In this document: positions 20,233-32,100 of the stretch, piece after piece
Layout: each line of letters starts with the position of its first letter
How positions within the stretch are numbered: position 1 is the stretch's first letter
NCBI RefSeq assembly: GCF_020509005.1
Contig: NC_063019.1
Location: 682,001 to 746,000, forward strand
Length of the DNA stretch: 64,000 nucleotides
Direction of reading: 5' to 3'
From: Fulvia fulva
Taxonomy: Eukaryota > Ascomycota > Dothideomycetes > Mycosphaerellales > Mycosphaerellaceae
Notes under the pieces: generated by a model
Database searches by the model: none
Seen by the model: only the letters and a program-made list of their open reading frames with translations
Told to the model about the DNA's origin: nothing
Translations under genes and position numbers: made by a program

Positions 20233-20467
20233 TGTTAAACAGGTACGAGTTGCGCAGCAGTGGAAGACGGCGGATCACACAAAAGACGAAGAAGGACCCA
20301 ATGGGATAGCGTGTATCTACATACAGTATCGCCGGTGTTGGTGTAGGTAGATGCTAGGTGTCCGGATGTTTGCCAGCCTATAGGGGCTGGCAAACCCTAG
20401 TCACGTGATCTATCACATGACACACCCACACCTACATGCTTGTCCTGCGGCCTGTATGTTCTCAACA
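20233..20467 (-). repeat. 5' LTR of the intact copia
   Basis: 235 bp, identical by eye to the 3' LTR. It should hold the promoter, but no clear TATA box is visible on the minus strand. Inverted repeat at 20368-20395. Confidence 0.95.
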
Positions 20468-20472
20468 GTATA
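20468..20472. repeat. TSD GTATA of the intact copia, right copy
   Basis: Same five bases as 14924-14928, directly after the LTR. Confidence 0.9.
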
Positions 20473-20880
20473 CCGTCATTGCCTACAGGGTCCCTAGGAC
20501 ATTTACGGTCGAAGACCTTCCCTACCTCTAAGTATAGAACTAGAACACCTCCCTAGGAGTACGACTAACGAAGGCGGCATAGCTATATAAGATAGTAGAC
20601 CGAGAGAAGACGTATTTATCACTTATTATCTAGGTAGAGATAGCGGAACGAGCTAACTAGATACTAGATAATAGGCTATTCTAGAACTACGAGAGAATAG
20701 ATACGGAGATCTATTAGAGTAGCTATAGGGTACTATAATACTTCTAATACTAATAGTACGGTTATATAGCCCTAAAATACGGGGAGAAGACCCTAAGGTG
20801 TCCTTACTACGTAGGCCTATACTAGGGAAGGGAATGCCTAAAAAAGGAGAGTAGGTATATATACTACGGTAGAAGGCACC
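20473..20880 (+). pseudogene. LINE A ORF1, zinc-knuckle part, RIP
   Basis: Continues ORF1 from 14928. Contains IPRTFTVEDLP-like sequence, then a zinc-knuckle region near 20750-20850 of the type xCxxCxxYGH...C...C in which most Cys codons now read Tyr (TGC/TGT to TAC/TAT), with GEKTLRCPYYVG still readable. The parallel region of LINE C (49905-50060) aligns well. It ends at TSD GCACC where Gypsy 1 is inserted, and resumes at 28197. Confidence 0.7.
20876..20880. repeat. TSD GCACC of Gypsy 1, left copy
   Basis: GCACC; the partner at 28192-28196 is GTACC, differing by one C to T in a CpA context, as RIP would cause. Joining the flanks restores a LINE frame colinear with LINE C. Confidence 0.75.
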
Positions 20881-21064
20881 TATAAGGGCGCGCGTACTAT
20901 AGGGTCCGAGAGAGATAGTTATTGTTCTACAAAGCTACGAAAGAGGGGCGCGAGGCGCGGCGAAGTTATATAGTTATGCCAAGCCGTGCTAACCTAATAT
21001 AGGAGGTCCGCGGAATAGCCGGTCCGACGCTTCGGTAGTAAAGGGTCGCGGGTAGCCCGTAATA
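20881..21064 (-). repeat. 3' LTR of Gypsy 1
   Basis: 184 bp, starting TATAAGGG and ending CGTAATA on the plus strand. Original ends were probably TG...CA, converted to TA...TA by RIP. It matches 28008-28191 with scattered C/T and G/A differences. Confidence 0.85.
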
Positions 21065-21075
21065 GTACCCCCCTC
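21065..21075 (-). other. polypurine tract of Gypsy 1
   Basis: The minus strand reads GAGGGGGGTAC directly upstream of the 3' LTR. Confidence 0.65.
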
Positions 21076-21599
21076 TTAAAAGTCGTCTTAGTTCTCTAAG
21101 CGTCTATATTTACTCGTACGCCTACCGTCTTATACGGCCACTTACTCGTTAAACTCTATACCCTTATAAAAGCCTAGTTATCCTCTAGATCTTGCTCTAT
21201 CTACCGTATAGCCTCCTTATCTTTAGCCTTTACCGTTTACGAAACACGTTACTTAGTTAGCTAGTACGCCCTAAGCCTAAGCCTATCTTCGGCGAACACT
21301 CGCGTATAATCCTTATAACTACGGTTAGGTATTATTATAGGCCCTACGGGTCCTACTCGAGTATTAGTATAACTACCGTTACGGTTATAGAGCTAAGGGC
21401 GGCGAGTTTCACTTATACTAGTAACCCTAGTTACGAGAGTAGGCTTTCCCGTAACCTGACTTATATAGCGGTACGTAGTAAATATATACGGATTAGATTC
21501 TATTAAAGGTAAGGCTCGAGTCGACTTATTCGTAACGGTATCTCTATTAATCCTAATCGTATTAAGTCCGAGTACCTTAGCGTCTAGCGGTAACTAGTT

Positions 21600-24500
21600 A
21601 GATAGAGCTACAAAACCTATAGGCGTAGATAACTCCGGCCGGTTATAGTGAAAGTCTATAATAGCGGCGGCTACCCTCGTAAACAGGTCCTTAGTAGGTT
21701 ACTAAGTTTTACTATCCTCTATATCCTAATATCCGACCTATCGCACCTTATACTATATGTCGACCTTACGCTTATACCTCTTCTTTACCTTCCTAGTACG
21801 CTTCCTCGTATATATATCTAAGATCTTGTCTACCTCGTACTCGATCGCCGCGGGTACCGCTATAATGTCGGCCTCGGTATTAGCTTCCGTCGTGTTAGAA
21901 ACTATAACTACGGGTAGCGGCGGTATAAGGTACTGTCCCTCTAGCGGCGGTAGGTTAGTATTGTCGGCGCGCTATAGTAGCGACGTATAGAAATAGTTAT
22001 CGAGTCTAGCTAATATATCGGAGAGCTTTAGCTTATAGGAGAGCTTCAAGGGCATGACTTTTACGATCTAGTATAGTCTAGTATATCGTCGATCTAGTTT
22101 CTTAGAAGGGCGTATCGTACGGATGTTCTTCGTACTAAGGATCACCTAATCGCCTACCTTATAGTCGGGCGAGATACGGCGATATCGGTTAGCGGCCCTA
22201 GCTTATAAGGCTTAGGACATTCTTATATTCTCTTAGAGGAACTAATATAGCTCGTAAAGGCGTCGGGCGAATGCTTCGGCGGATTTGCTATCGAGTCGCT
22301 AAAGAGTCGTTATCTAGCGGCGATCCCCGCCTACCTATAAGTCGATACGTTCCGTAAACTCGGGGTTATATCTAAGGTTTACGTAGAAAGGTAAGACACC
22401 GGTAGTCTCTAATACGTAGTTATTAATAGCAAACTAAGCTAGGCATAGCTATTTAGCCTAGTCGCTCTATATCTTATTAACGTAGGCGCGTAAGTACTGT
22501 TCTATATTCTAATTAGTACGCTTAGACTGACTATCCGTCTCGGGGTGATATAATAAACTTAGCTTACGTTAAATCCGTAGCATCTTATATAGCTACTTCT
22601 AGAAAGTTGCGATAAACTGTTTCCCTCTATTAGAGGTGATCGTGTCCGGAAGCCTACGTCGACTAAATACGTACTTTAAGAATAGGCGCGCTACATTCTT
22701 CGCCGTTATAGCTCTAATAGGAATAAGTTCTACTTCTTTCGTTAGGCGGTCCGTAACGGTTATAATATTATTATAAGTTATACCGTCGAGTTCGCTATCT
22801 AGTAAGTCTACTATAAAGTCGACTAATATATAGCGCTAAGGTCGTTCTAGTATAGAAAGTAGATGTAACAATCTAGGTGGCTAGGTATATAGAGATTACG
22901 TCGTACGGTATACTCGGCAATTTACGGTATATCTATATACTAATCTTACTTAGCTAGGCTAGTAAAACTCACGTACTACGAGCTTATATATACGGGCTCT
23001 ACTAGGATAGCCTACTACTAGTACGTCGTAGTTTATCTTTACTATTCGAGTCCGTAGCTTCTAGTTATCCGGTACCTATAAGCTCTAGTCGCCGTACTAA
23101 CTACGGACGTAGAGTATGTCTCCTTCTACCTTATAGTATACTAGGTGTACCTTCGCCTTTTAAAGAAGTAGCGGGATTACGTTACCTTTCTATAGCATCT
23201 TAATTACTACCTTGAGCTCCTAGTCTACGGCGTACGCTATTACTATTCGATACTCGAGTTTAGCCTCGTAATTAGCCTCTGTCGTAGGCTTCGATACGGT
23301 AGTAGCTTCTACCGGTATAGCGGCTTCGGCTAGTATAAATTCTGTTACTTCTAGGTTTAGCGGAGTTTCCGTCTCTTTAGTAATATCTTCTATAGTTACG
23401 CGTATAGAGTCGATCTTAAGGAATCGCTTAGGCGGTAGTAACGTCTAGTGCTAATACTAATTACGCGGATCGTCTACCCCCTACGGAAGGTCCTAGCTAC
23501 GTCTCGTTAGACTGTCTAGCTTTATACCTTAAATACCGGGCCTATAGACGATACGGAAGTTGAACTAAGAGAGGAACTTAGCCTACCTCGCCTAACGTCG
23601 ATTAAGCTACTTCGTCGTTATAAAGTACTCTAGGTTCTTATAATCTATAAACACTTTGACCGGTTCGATAGTATTATTATCTACTTCGTAGGCCAATTTA
23701 GGCCTCTACTCTTTAAACGCCTTAATAATAGCTAATAGCTCCTTGTCGTAGATCTTATAGTTATACTCTTATAGACTTAACTTCTTAGAGTAAAACGCTA
23801 CCGGGTGTCAGATGCCTTCTTCGTTATATTAAGAGAGGACGCCGGTATTAACGAAATCCGAGGAGTCCGTCTTAACGACTGTCTACCTCCCCGGTACGTA
23901 ATGTACTAATATGCCCGCTCTACTAAATACTGCCTTTAATACGTCAAACGCCTTCTAGTACTCTAGTGTCTAATCGATTCTTCTGTTCTTATAGTTACTA
24001 GGGCTATCGGACTTGGTCAAGTTAGTTAGCGGCGATATAAGTCGCGAGAACGCTTCGATAAACCGTCTATAGAAGTTAGTAAAGCCTAGGAACGCTTATA
24101 TATCCTTTAGGTTAGTTAGAGCCTCCTAGCTTTAGATACATTCTAGCTTGTCGCGGTCCATTTTAATGCCTTCTAGCGTAATAATTAGGCCTAGGTATTT
24201 GACTCTCTACTAATAGAATTCGTATTTATTAATATCTATAGTTAACCCGGTATCGCGTAGTTTTATTAAAACCTTCGTTACGTACTCGATATACTCTTCG
24301 AGTATATCGCTAAAAATTAGCACATTATCTAGGTATACCGATACGAAGTCGTCAAGGTGTTCCTATAGTACACTATTAATGTATAACTGAAACAATACCG
24401 GGCCGTTATATAGACTAAACGGTAACACTAGACATTTATATACTCCGTACCGCGTAGCGACCGCTATTAGCTATTTATGCCCCTTAGTAATACGAAGCTT

Positions 24501-25700
24501 ATTAAAGGCTACGACAATGTCTAGCTTCGTAAAGTACTTCTTACTATATATCCTATTAAGGGTTTCCTAGATCAAAGGTATAGGGTACCTATTCTTAATA
24601 GTTATTACATTTAGCCCTCGATAGTTAATATATACTCGGAGTCCTCCTCCTAGCTTACGTACTACTAGAACAGGAGCTAGGGACTAGCTTGTCTTCTAAC
24701 TAGCCTTACGGACTTTCCCTTCGCTCTCCTACTTAGTGACCTATTTCTTAACTACTTTATTCTCTTACGGTACAAGCCTATAGGGTTTGCGGTAAGGAGG
24801 CTCTTATAGGCCGTCGGGCTTAATATAGATTTTATAGTTAATACCCGGCCTATAAGGCGGGAGCTCTTTATAGTCTTTAGCTAAGAACGCGTCCGTAATA
24901 TAATAGTACTCGGGCGGAAGCTTCTCCTTCGGGTTGTAGTTAAATTGCTTGTTTAGGAACTGATTAAGGTCGTTAGCTAATATTACGCTTAGCTTTAACT
25001 CGCCGTTACTATCCGTTTTGCTAGACTCGTTACTAGTAGGTAGAATATAGAAGTACTCGGCCCTAGGCCGGTACGTATACATCTCCTAAGCGTAATGACT
25101 AACGCCTTAATAGTCTACTTTCTTATCGTCGTCTATATATAAGGACGAGACGTTCAACTCCGCCGCTCCTACCGTAAATCCTAGCGACTCCCCGGTAAAG
25201 GGCTCTAGTCCGTATTTCGTACGTTACCGGTATTAGTAGTTTAGGGACTAAACTGTTATCGAAGTCTTCCTACGAAGATAGTAACTAAAGTAGTAGTCTA
25301 ATCTAAGGGCCACTTCGCCGGTTTCCTAGATAATGTTAGGGTTATACTAGCTTAACTAAGGTATGCCGAGGACGATCTTATATTCGAGGTCGGTTACGTA
25401 GTATATCATTTGCTCGTAATAATGACCGCCGATAATAACGTCGACTAAGGCTACGTGTATAATACGCCTAGTACTCGCCTTCCTATCGCCTAGTATTAAG
25501 TTCTTACTCTAAACTAGGGGTATTAGAGGGATGTTATGTTTGCGTATATATTTCTAATCGAGAAAGAGAGAGGTTAAAGCAGAATCTAGTAGGCCTCGTG
25601 CTTTTCCATTTTATATTATTATAGGTAGTACTACATAAGGGTATATATCCGGTAACTATAGTTCTAATATATAGGCCGATATCTTAAGTTCTCCGCTATA
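21600..25700 (-). pseudogene. Gypsy 1 pol: protease, RT, RNase H, integrase, chromodomain (RIP)
   Basis: Minus-strand reading through stops. The protease near 25400-25620 has LLDSA where D-S-G is expected, then DLEYKIVLGIP. The pre-RT segment at 24804-25082 is still open and reads KLPPEYYYITDAF and PPYRPGINYKI, typical of gypsy. The RT active site near 24310-24345 reads YLDN, so the second Asp of YLDD has become Asn. RNase H is near 23600-23960. Integrase lies at about 22100-23200, followed by the GDxV...RPSKKLD linker near 22060-22160. A chromodomain is at about 21640-21850, with EYEVDKILDI, YKVRxVGYxD and KTxxPT. Chromodomains in this position usually target integration to histone-marked heterochromatin. 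Confidence 0.75.
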
Positions 25701-25799
25701 GTCCGTCTCTTATATTCTATACCTCTCGATCTTATACTCTTTCTAATTCTTGTTCTAACTACTATCTACTATACTTAGGTAGTAGCCCCGGTATTTTCC

Positions 25800-28000
25800 T
25801 ACTCGGTAGCGAGGGCGCTTAAGTTCGGAGTCGCGTTACGTAGTCGAGGTAGGCGGTAGTCGCCGTCGTAGCCGTATATCTCGTACTCGGGGTTACTAGT
25901 AATATATAGTCCGGTATAGTAACGGAAGTACTTACCCTACTTCTTTAGATCTTCGCGACCCTCGTAGTTAAGCGGTAGTAGATTCTAAAGGTGTACTAGT
26001 AAGTCTTCCTTCTTCTTAATACCTAAGTACTATAGTAGACGCTATACGATCGCGCCGGTCGCGCTAGCTACGGTAGCTATAGTAGTTATTACGTTACTAG
26101 TAGGGCCTAGGTTCTAGTTACCTCCTCCGCCGCTAATACGAGGGCGGTTATTATCCTACTAAGGGTATAGCTACTCGGTCTCGTAGAAGGTCTCGTCTAA
26201 CTCGGTGTACTCCTTAATAACATCCTATATACTATCTAGGCGACGGTTAACCTCTCGGTCGCCGAATATCTTAACGAGGTACTTACGGTTTAGGCGGTTA
26301 CGGGAAAGTATTAGCTCGGTATTATCCCCCTAGTCTATCTAGGTACGTAACTTCAAGTAACGTACGAAGAATACGACAAAGGATTCCTTCTACTACTACT
26401 TATAGGTTATAATATCGACTATAGCCTTTATAGCTTCGTTCCGGGTGCCGTACTATCGAGTTATCTAGTCTAGTAGCTCCTCGCCGGTACTAAACTCGTT
26501 ATATAACTAATATCCTAGGATAGGGATACGTAGCTTAATAGTAGTCTAGACTTTACTATTAGTCTATCTATATAGGAAGCGGAGGGTATCCTACTCGGCA
26601 CGGAAGGTCGCTACTATAAGCTTTAGTAGGATACTCGTATACTAACTATAGAAAGATAGGTCGGTATCGTTCTTAAACTTCTTAGGATCTAGTACTCCCT
26701 TACCGATCTCTATACTACGCTCTAAGGTACGGTCGATATTAATAAGACGCTCGGCGAGGTTTACTAGCGGTATCTATATACAATTAGTACGTCCTCCTCT
26801 AGTACGTACGTCTCTTAGCGCTCGTTACGGCGGCGATTATCGCGGCCTCGAAACTTATCCTTATTACTACGGCCTAGGCCGTTATTATTATCGTTATCTC
26901 TACTACTACCCCTACCGCCCCCGGTAGCGGCTTTACGATATATACGCTAAAGCTTCTCGAGGGGGGTCTCTCGCGGGTAAGAGCGCGAGCGTAACGGACT
27001 ACGCCCTCGACGCCTATTACCGTTAGTAGTATTGTCCTCTATAGCTTAGAGTCGAGTCTTTAAGTTATCGATCTCCTTCTATAATGCCTAGTTTATACTC
27101 TTAGTATCTTATACCTTCTTCTTAGCCTCTTATACCTTCTTCTTCTCCTTTTCGCTAAGATCGTGAAATTGCTTATATAGATTATTAGCTTGCTTATACT
27201 TATCCTAGACCTCCTTTATCTTAGCTAGGTCTAGTACGTTCTTAAGATCCTATAATATCTTCTATAAGGCGGACTTCTTAGTTCTAAGTATTTAATAGAT
27301 ACGGTCGTATTCGGCTTAGAGGTTACGGTACTAGTCGTTCTAGAGGGCGTTTATACGTTATAAGACGTCGACTTACTCGGTAGCGGTCTAAGCGGTATTA
27401 AATCCTCGTAGGATAAAGTCGTATAAAGTCTTAGGATAGTCTCGGACCAACTCGGCGAGGTCGTTCGCGTCGACGTTCTAGAAATCGCTAGCGGCGATAT
27501 ATTAGGCTTCGTCGAGGGAGTAGTAAATAGGTAGTATATCGTCGCTACCCTTCTCCTAGTACTCCTTTAGCTCGTAGAGTTCTATAAAGTTAATAGCGCC
27601 TCTCTATTCCCTATCGAGTACCTTCTCCTATACTATATCTAACTCCTACTAGAGAGTAACGCCGGTGTTAATCGTAATACGCCGGTCGTTATCTTAAGTC
27701 TAGGACTATAGAAAAGATAAGAGATCTAGGAAAAGAGATATACGCTTACCTAAGGGCTTTGCCGGTAGTAGTATACCGTTCTAGGTCTATAAGTCCTACT
27801 AACTCGTTATAGTATCGGTATTAACGCGACCTATCGCTATCGCTAAGGTCTTCGCGGCGTTAACTTCTCTAGGTATCTACGTACTCGGCGCCTTACCGTA
27901 TTCTACTATACGCTCGTAGTCGCGTATTCTTTAGTTCTATAAGTCTATTCCTAATATTACGCGTCCCTTACCTAAATCTATAATCTAGGTAGGGATATAG
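25800..28000 (-). pseudogene. Gypsy 1 gag (RIP)
   Basis: Minus strand between protease and 5' LTR. Read through stops it is a charged protein with a coiled-coil-like Lys/Glu/Arg-rich stretch (27040-27300), an Arg/Ser/Asn-rich stretch (26800-27000), and a conventional gag-like region around 26200-26750. Any zinc knuckle is too degraded for me to place. Assignment rests mainly on position. Confidence 0.55.
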
Positions 28001-28007
28001 AACAAAC

Positions 28008-28191
28008 TATAAGGGCGCGCGTACTATAGGGTCCGAGAGAGATAGTTATTGTTCTACGAAGCTACGAAAGAGGAGCGCGAGGCACGGCGAAGTTATATAG
28101 TTATACTAAGCCGCGCTAACCCGATACGGAAGGTCCGCGGAATGGCCGGGCCGACGCTTCGGTAGTAAAGGGTCGCGGGTAGCCCGTAATA
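28008..28191 (-). repeat. 5' LTR of Gypsy 1
   Basis: 184 bp. It holds TTGTTCTA (28049-28056), which also occurs in the sequence just inside this LTR; see the self-priming observation. Confidence 0.85.
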
Positions 28192-28196
28192 GTACC
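28192..28196. repeat. TSD of Gypsy 1, right copy (GTACC)
   Basis: GCACC with one RIP-type C to T change. Confidence 0.75.
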
Positions 28197-28439
28197 TAGC
28201 GTATTTAAACTAATGCCTAGCTACAATAGTAGTATAAGAACGAGCGAGACAAGTAAGGATCTCTATACTAGCTAGGTATCCCTAACAATAGTAGGAGGGA
28301 CCTACTATATATAAGGGCTTCGAGCCGAGTAAAAGGAAGAGAGTAGAAGAGACGAATAAGGGAACCTAACCGTAAACGTATCTACCTCCCGGTAGGCCTC
28401 GACACCTTAACCGGGCCGCTAACGAACTAGGTCAAATAT

Positions 28440-31400
28440 AAATCTTTAGGGCGCCCTAGCGGCCCTAGGGCTAGCCGGATAGCAGGATATAGGCTTAGGA
28501 GATATAGTAGGTTAGTACGGAAATAGACCTTATAGATAACGAATAATACTATACGACGACATTACTATCGTATAGTATAACGTAAACAAAAGTAGGGACA
28601 AGGTCTAGCGCCACTTTATATAAGAGCTAGACCCGCTACGGTACTACGTTATTACGGTATAGGAACTATAGATCAACCCCTACGTAGGACTCCTAGCTAC
28701 TTATAATGACCGGAGATACTATACCGTAATCGCGGGCTAACGAGGCGTTATCCCGAGGATATATATATACGTAAGTAAGACTATAGACCTTGAGTCGTAG
28801 AAGGATATACTACCGTAGTAGGGCAACCTAGGAGACATAATATCAATCTAGATCGACACGATACAAGGCTCTATCTAGATCTATAACGTTTATAACCCGC
28901 TACTACGGGGTCGGACCAGTAGGGAACTAGGAACCCTCGCCTACCTAGAGCGGACCCTAAGCTAAGATACGAAGTAAGTACTCCTCGGCGACTTTAACCT
29001 CTACTACCTATAGTAGGGACTCGGATTCACTTCCCCGTACGTGTTTCTAGGGGGAAAGCTACTAGATATAACCGTACGCTACGGAATAGCCTTAGTAGTA
29101 CTAAAGGGAATAGAGATATAGAAGGCCCGTATAAGTATAAGTATAATCGACCTATACTTTCTATCATAAGAACTTAAAGAGAGACTAGTCTAATGCCGAC
29201 CGAACTACGCGCTAGAAGCCTCCTTAGACCATTTCCCTATTAAAACGACGCTAGGGGTAAAGGCAATAGAGGAGCTAGTAAGTAAACTACGCCGTAACTA
29301 GAAGAAAGTACAATAGGACGATATAAGAGGCTTCCTAATAGCGAACCTACTATAGTATAGAGAACTCGAGACGATAGCTTAGCTAGATCAAGTAGCGGAA
29401 TAGATTACCTCGGTTATATAGTAAGTAGCGGAACAATATACACCGTTACTCCGGCCCTTAACGTAGTAGAAGGCCTTCTAGACCCCTAAATGCTCTACGA
29501 AGATAAAGGAGGCTAGAAGGGCAAGGCGATAGTAGACGAAGGAGTATACCTAAGAGACGTAGGAGCAATACTGTCGCGCGACATAAGAGAAGAAGGCATA
29601 GATAAGATGCGATAAGCTATAGGACTAGAGAGCGACGATCGGGCTCGTTATGGAAAACCCGGAATAGATATAGAGACTTACTAAATAGGTACGACTACCT
29701 AAAGAGCAACAAACCCCTCACTTCCCTCTAATCGTAGACCGTAAAGGGATTGCCTAGGCTACGCCCCGGGGTAAGGCAAAAGTATTAGCCGACCATTTCT
29801 TTTCGACGTAAGTAGAGGTAGACCTTACGGATATCGACCCGAGTATATACCCGGAATCCCTAGACATAGATTAGGCGGTTAGCTCTAATATAGTAACAGG
29901 AGTTATAAGTAAGCTAAAAGGACGAAAAGCCCTAGGCCTAGACAGGATACTAAACATACTACTAAAAGAGTATAGAGAAGAGATCGCGCCGAGCCTTATA
30001 AACCTATTTACCGCGTGCCTACGGCTAGGGTATCACCCGAAGCCGTAAAGAGAGTCTACAATAGTAGTACTACATAAGCTATAGAAGGGGGACTATACTT
30101 AGCCTAAATCGTATAGACTAATCGTACTTCTAAACACGATAGGGAAGGTCCTAGAAAAGATAGTAGCCTAGAGACTTACGTAGCTAGCCGAGGACAACTA
30201 CGTACTCCTAGTAATATAGATAGGGGGAAGAAGCTAGCGATCGACACTAATAGTAATAGAGCTAATTACGGAGCAAATTCAGACCCTCTAGTACTACGGT
30301 AGGAACCGAGCGGCGTCCTTACTATCCCTCGATATTATAGGAGCCTTCGACAACGTCTTATACTAAAGGCTAATATATATCCTATAGTAGAAAGGCATAC
30401 TCTAGTAGGTAACGAAGTTTGTCTACTCCTTTCTCTAGGAACGGACGACATACCTAGTCCTAGGAAGGTATACGTCCGACCCGGTAAAGGTAGAGGCTAG
30501 AATACCTTAGGGATCTACTCTCTCCCCTATCCTATTTCTAATATTTATGTCTGATCTAATCCCCCTACTTACCTCTCCGTAAACCTTAGTATTAGGGTTC
30601 GTAGACGACATAAACATTCTAGCCTAGTCAGACTCGACAGAAGAGAACTGTCGCCTCCTTAAAGATAGGTATAAGAAATACGAGGAGTAGGCAAAGAAGT
30701 ATAGTGCCCGGTTCGCCCCTAAAAAGTACTAACTTATACACTTTAGTAAAGCGAGATCATACTATAATATAAAGGCGGCGGTAAGAATCTAAGGCTACGA
30801 GACCAAGCTATTAGCGGAGCTACGAGTACTAGGGATCTAGCTCGACCCGAAGCTAAGCTAGAATGTATAGATTAAGAAAGCCTAGAGTCGAGCGTAAGTT
30901 AACAAAGCCTCGATAAAGAGGCTTACGGTATCTATATAGAGAGTAACATTCAATAAGGTAAGAGTAATATACAAGGCGATCGTTAGACTAGCTATGTTAT
31001 ACGGGGTATAGATTTAGGGAATAGTAGGCGTAGGTAAGCCGATCCCGAAACGGATAGAGTAACCCCTAAATAGGATATAGGTAGGTAACCTACGTAGGAT
31101 ACTAGGCGTATATAAGATAACGTTAATAAGCACGGTAGAAATAGAGACGGGAATACTACTAATCGGCTAATGTATCTGGGAAATAAGAATTTAATACGCG
31201 GTAAAGACGATAGGTTACCTAGTATAAACTACGATCTAGGAGGCAAAGAATAAGATAGAAAGCCGCTACCGGAGAGGGGCCGGATATAGGACAAGCTAAA
31301 AAGAGGATGACCTTACTACCTTTACGGCCGTATAGATAAGCACCGAATAGCTAGTACAAAAAGAGGAGGAGCGTAGGACTCGCTAGGCCGGCGGGAGCAA

Positions 31401-31900
31401 GGCTAAGACCTAAAGTCTAGCGGAATAGATAGCGAGCTACCTATAAGAGTAGGACTAGAAAAGGGAGCCCCCTAAGACAATAGGCCCGATAGCACTCCGA
31501 GCCTTCTAGAGACATAATTACTAGCTATATAGGGACCTAATAAGGGCCAAAGCAAGTATAGCGATCTAAATCAGGTCCGAATATATTAGATTAAGGGCCT
31601 ACCTATTTAGGAGACGCGTACTAGACATCTAAAGCCTAGCCTACTAGTATAGCTACCTATCGTAAAACCTAGAATATATACTACTACGATGCCTATAGTA
31701 GGCGAGTAGTAGGGGAAATTAGAGGTACTAAGCGGGAAGGAGAGACCATAAGTTAATTATTAGGGATAAAGGTTATATTCGCCGAATCGCTCGGTAGATA
31801 CTATAGTAGGGATACCTCTAGTAGTTTAGCCTCGCTAGCGGGACGGAGGAGTAGATAGATAAGAGGCGGAAGCTAGGGGGGTTATAGATAGGGTAGTTAT
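28440..31900 (+). pseudogene. LINE A ORF2: endonuclease and reverse transcriptase (RIP)
   Basis: Plus-strand reading through many TAG/TAA. The endonuclease of the AP type has VYNPLLRG near 28900, GDFN at 28987-28998, and the late SLDHFPIKT motif near 29225. RT has LKGRKALGLDRI, SYRLIVLLNTIGKVLEKI, GAFDNV, IPQGSTLSP, and FVDD at 30598-30609. A Tad1-like C-terminal region follows with a degraded Cys/His motif near 31640-31700 and IRRIAR...QFSLA close to the stop. It is more distant from LINE D than D copies are from each other. It is non-functional. Confidence 0.8.
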
Positions 31901-32077
31901 TAGGGCAGGCCTATAACACTAGCGTACCCTTAATAAGGGAAATCTAAGACGATAACTAGGGGGAAAAGATAGGCGGGAAGGAGGAGGGGTTCTTACTAAT
32001 ACGGTTTCCCCTCTATATATACGAAAATAAGATAGTATAGCTATATAGGCTAAAGGGTACTATAATAGCTTAATGAA

Positions 32078-32100
32078 ATATCTAACTATCTATCTATCTA
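32078..32100 (+). repeat. TATC-repeat 3' tail of LINE A
   Basis: AATATCTAACTATCTATCTATCTA-type tail at the exact 3' end. Similar tails end LINE D, LINE B and chimera 2, so this is a LINE terminus rather than a random microsatellite. Confidence 0.7.

Larger units (their letters stand above)
14929..20467 (-). mobile_element. complete, apparently intact Ty1/copia retrotransposon
   Basis: A 5539-bp element on the minus strand with two identical 235-bp LTRs (TG...CA ends), 5-bp TSD GTATA, a PBS next to the 5' LTR, a purine-rich tract before the 3' LTR, and one uninterrupted gag-pol frame. Base use differs sharply from its surroundings: CpA and TpG are abundant, so it has not been through RIP. Identical LTRs imply very recent insertion. 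The target is ORF1 of the RIP-saturated LINE A. It is the best candidate for a currently mobile element in the window. Whether it is transcribed cannot be judged from sequence. Confidence 0.95.
20881..28191 (-). mobile_element. Gypsy 1: full-length Ty3/gypsy chromovirus, RIP-degraded
   Basis: A 7.3-kb element on the minus strand with 184-bp LTRs at both ends, inserted into LINE A. Internal order on the minus strand is gag, protease, RT, RNase H, integrase, chromodomain, the normal gypsy order. The minus strand shows a purine tract GAGGGGGGTAC just before the 3' LTR (plus 21065-21075). All coding regions are riddled with TAG/TAA, and the RT active site is altered, so it is dead. Confidence 0.85.
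28197..32100 (+). mobile_element. LINE A, ORF1 end to 3' tail (Tad1-like non-LTR), RIP
   Basis: The remainder of the LINE begun at 14079. The join after removing Gypsy 1 gives CACCTAGCGTA, colinear with CACCTAACGTA of LINE C. It ends in a tail of TATC repeats (about 32078-32100). CpA and TpG are nearly absent throughout. LINE A is the host for two LTR elements and is also the source family of the 3' part of chimera 2. Confidence 0.85.

Noticed and set aside
20881..20885. Alternative Gypsy 1 boundary with TSD CACCT/TACCT
   Set aside because: It would give LTRs without TG...CA (or RIP-altered TA...TA) ends; GCACC/GTACC with TA...TA ends fits both LTRs and the purine tract better.
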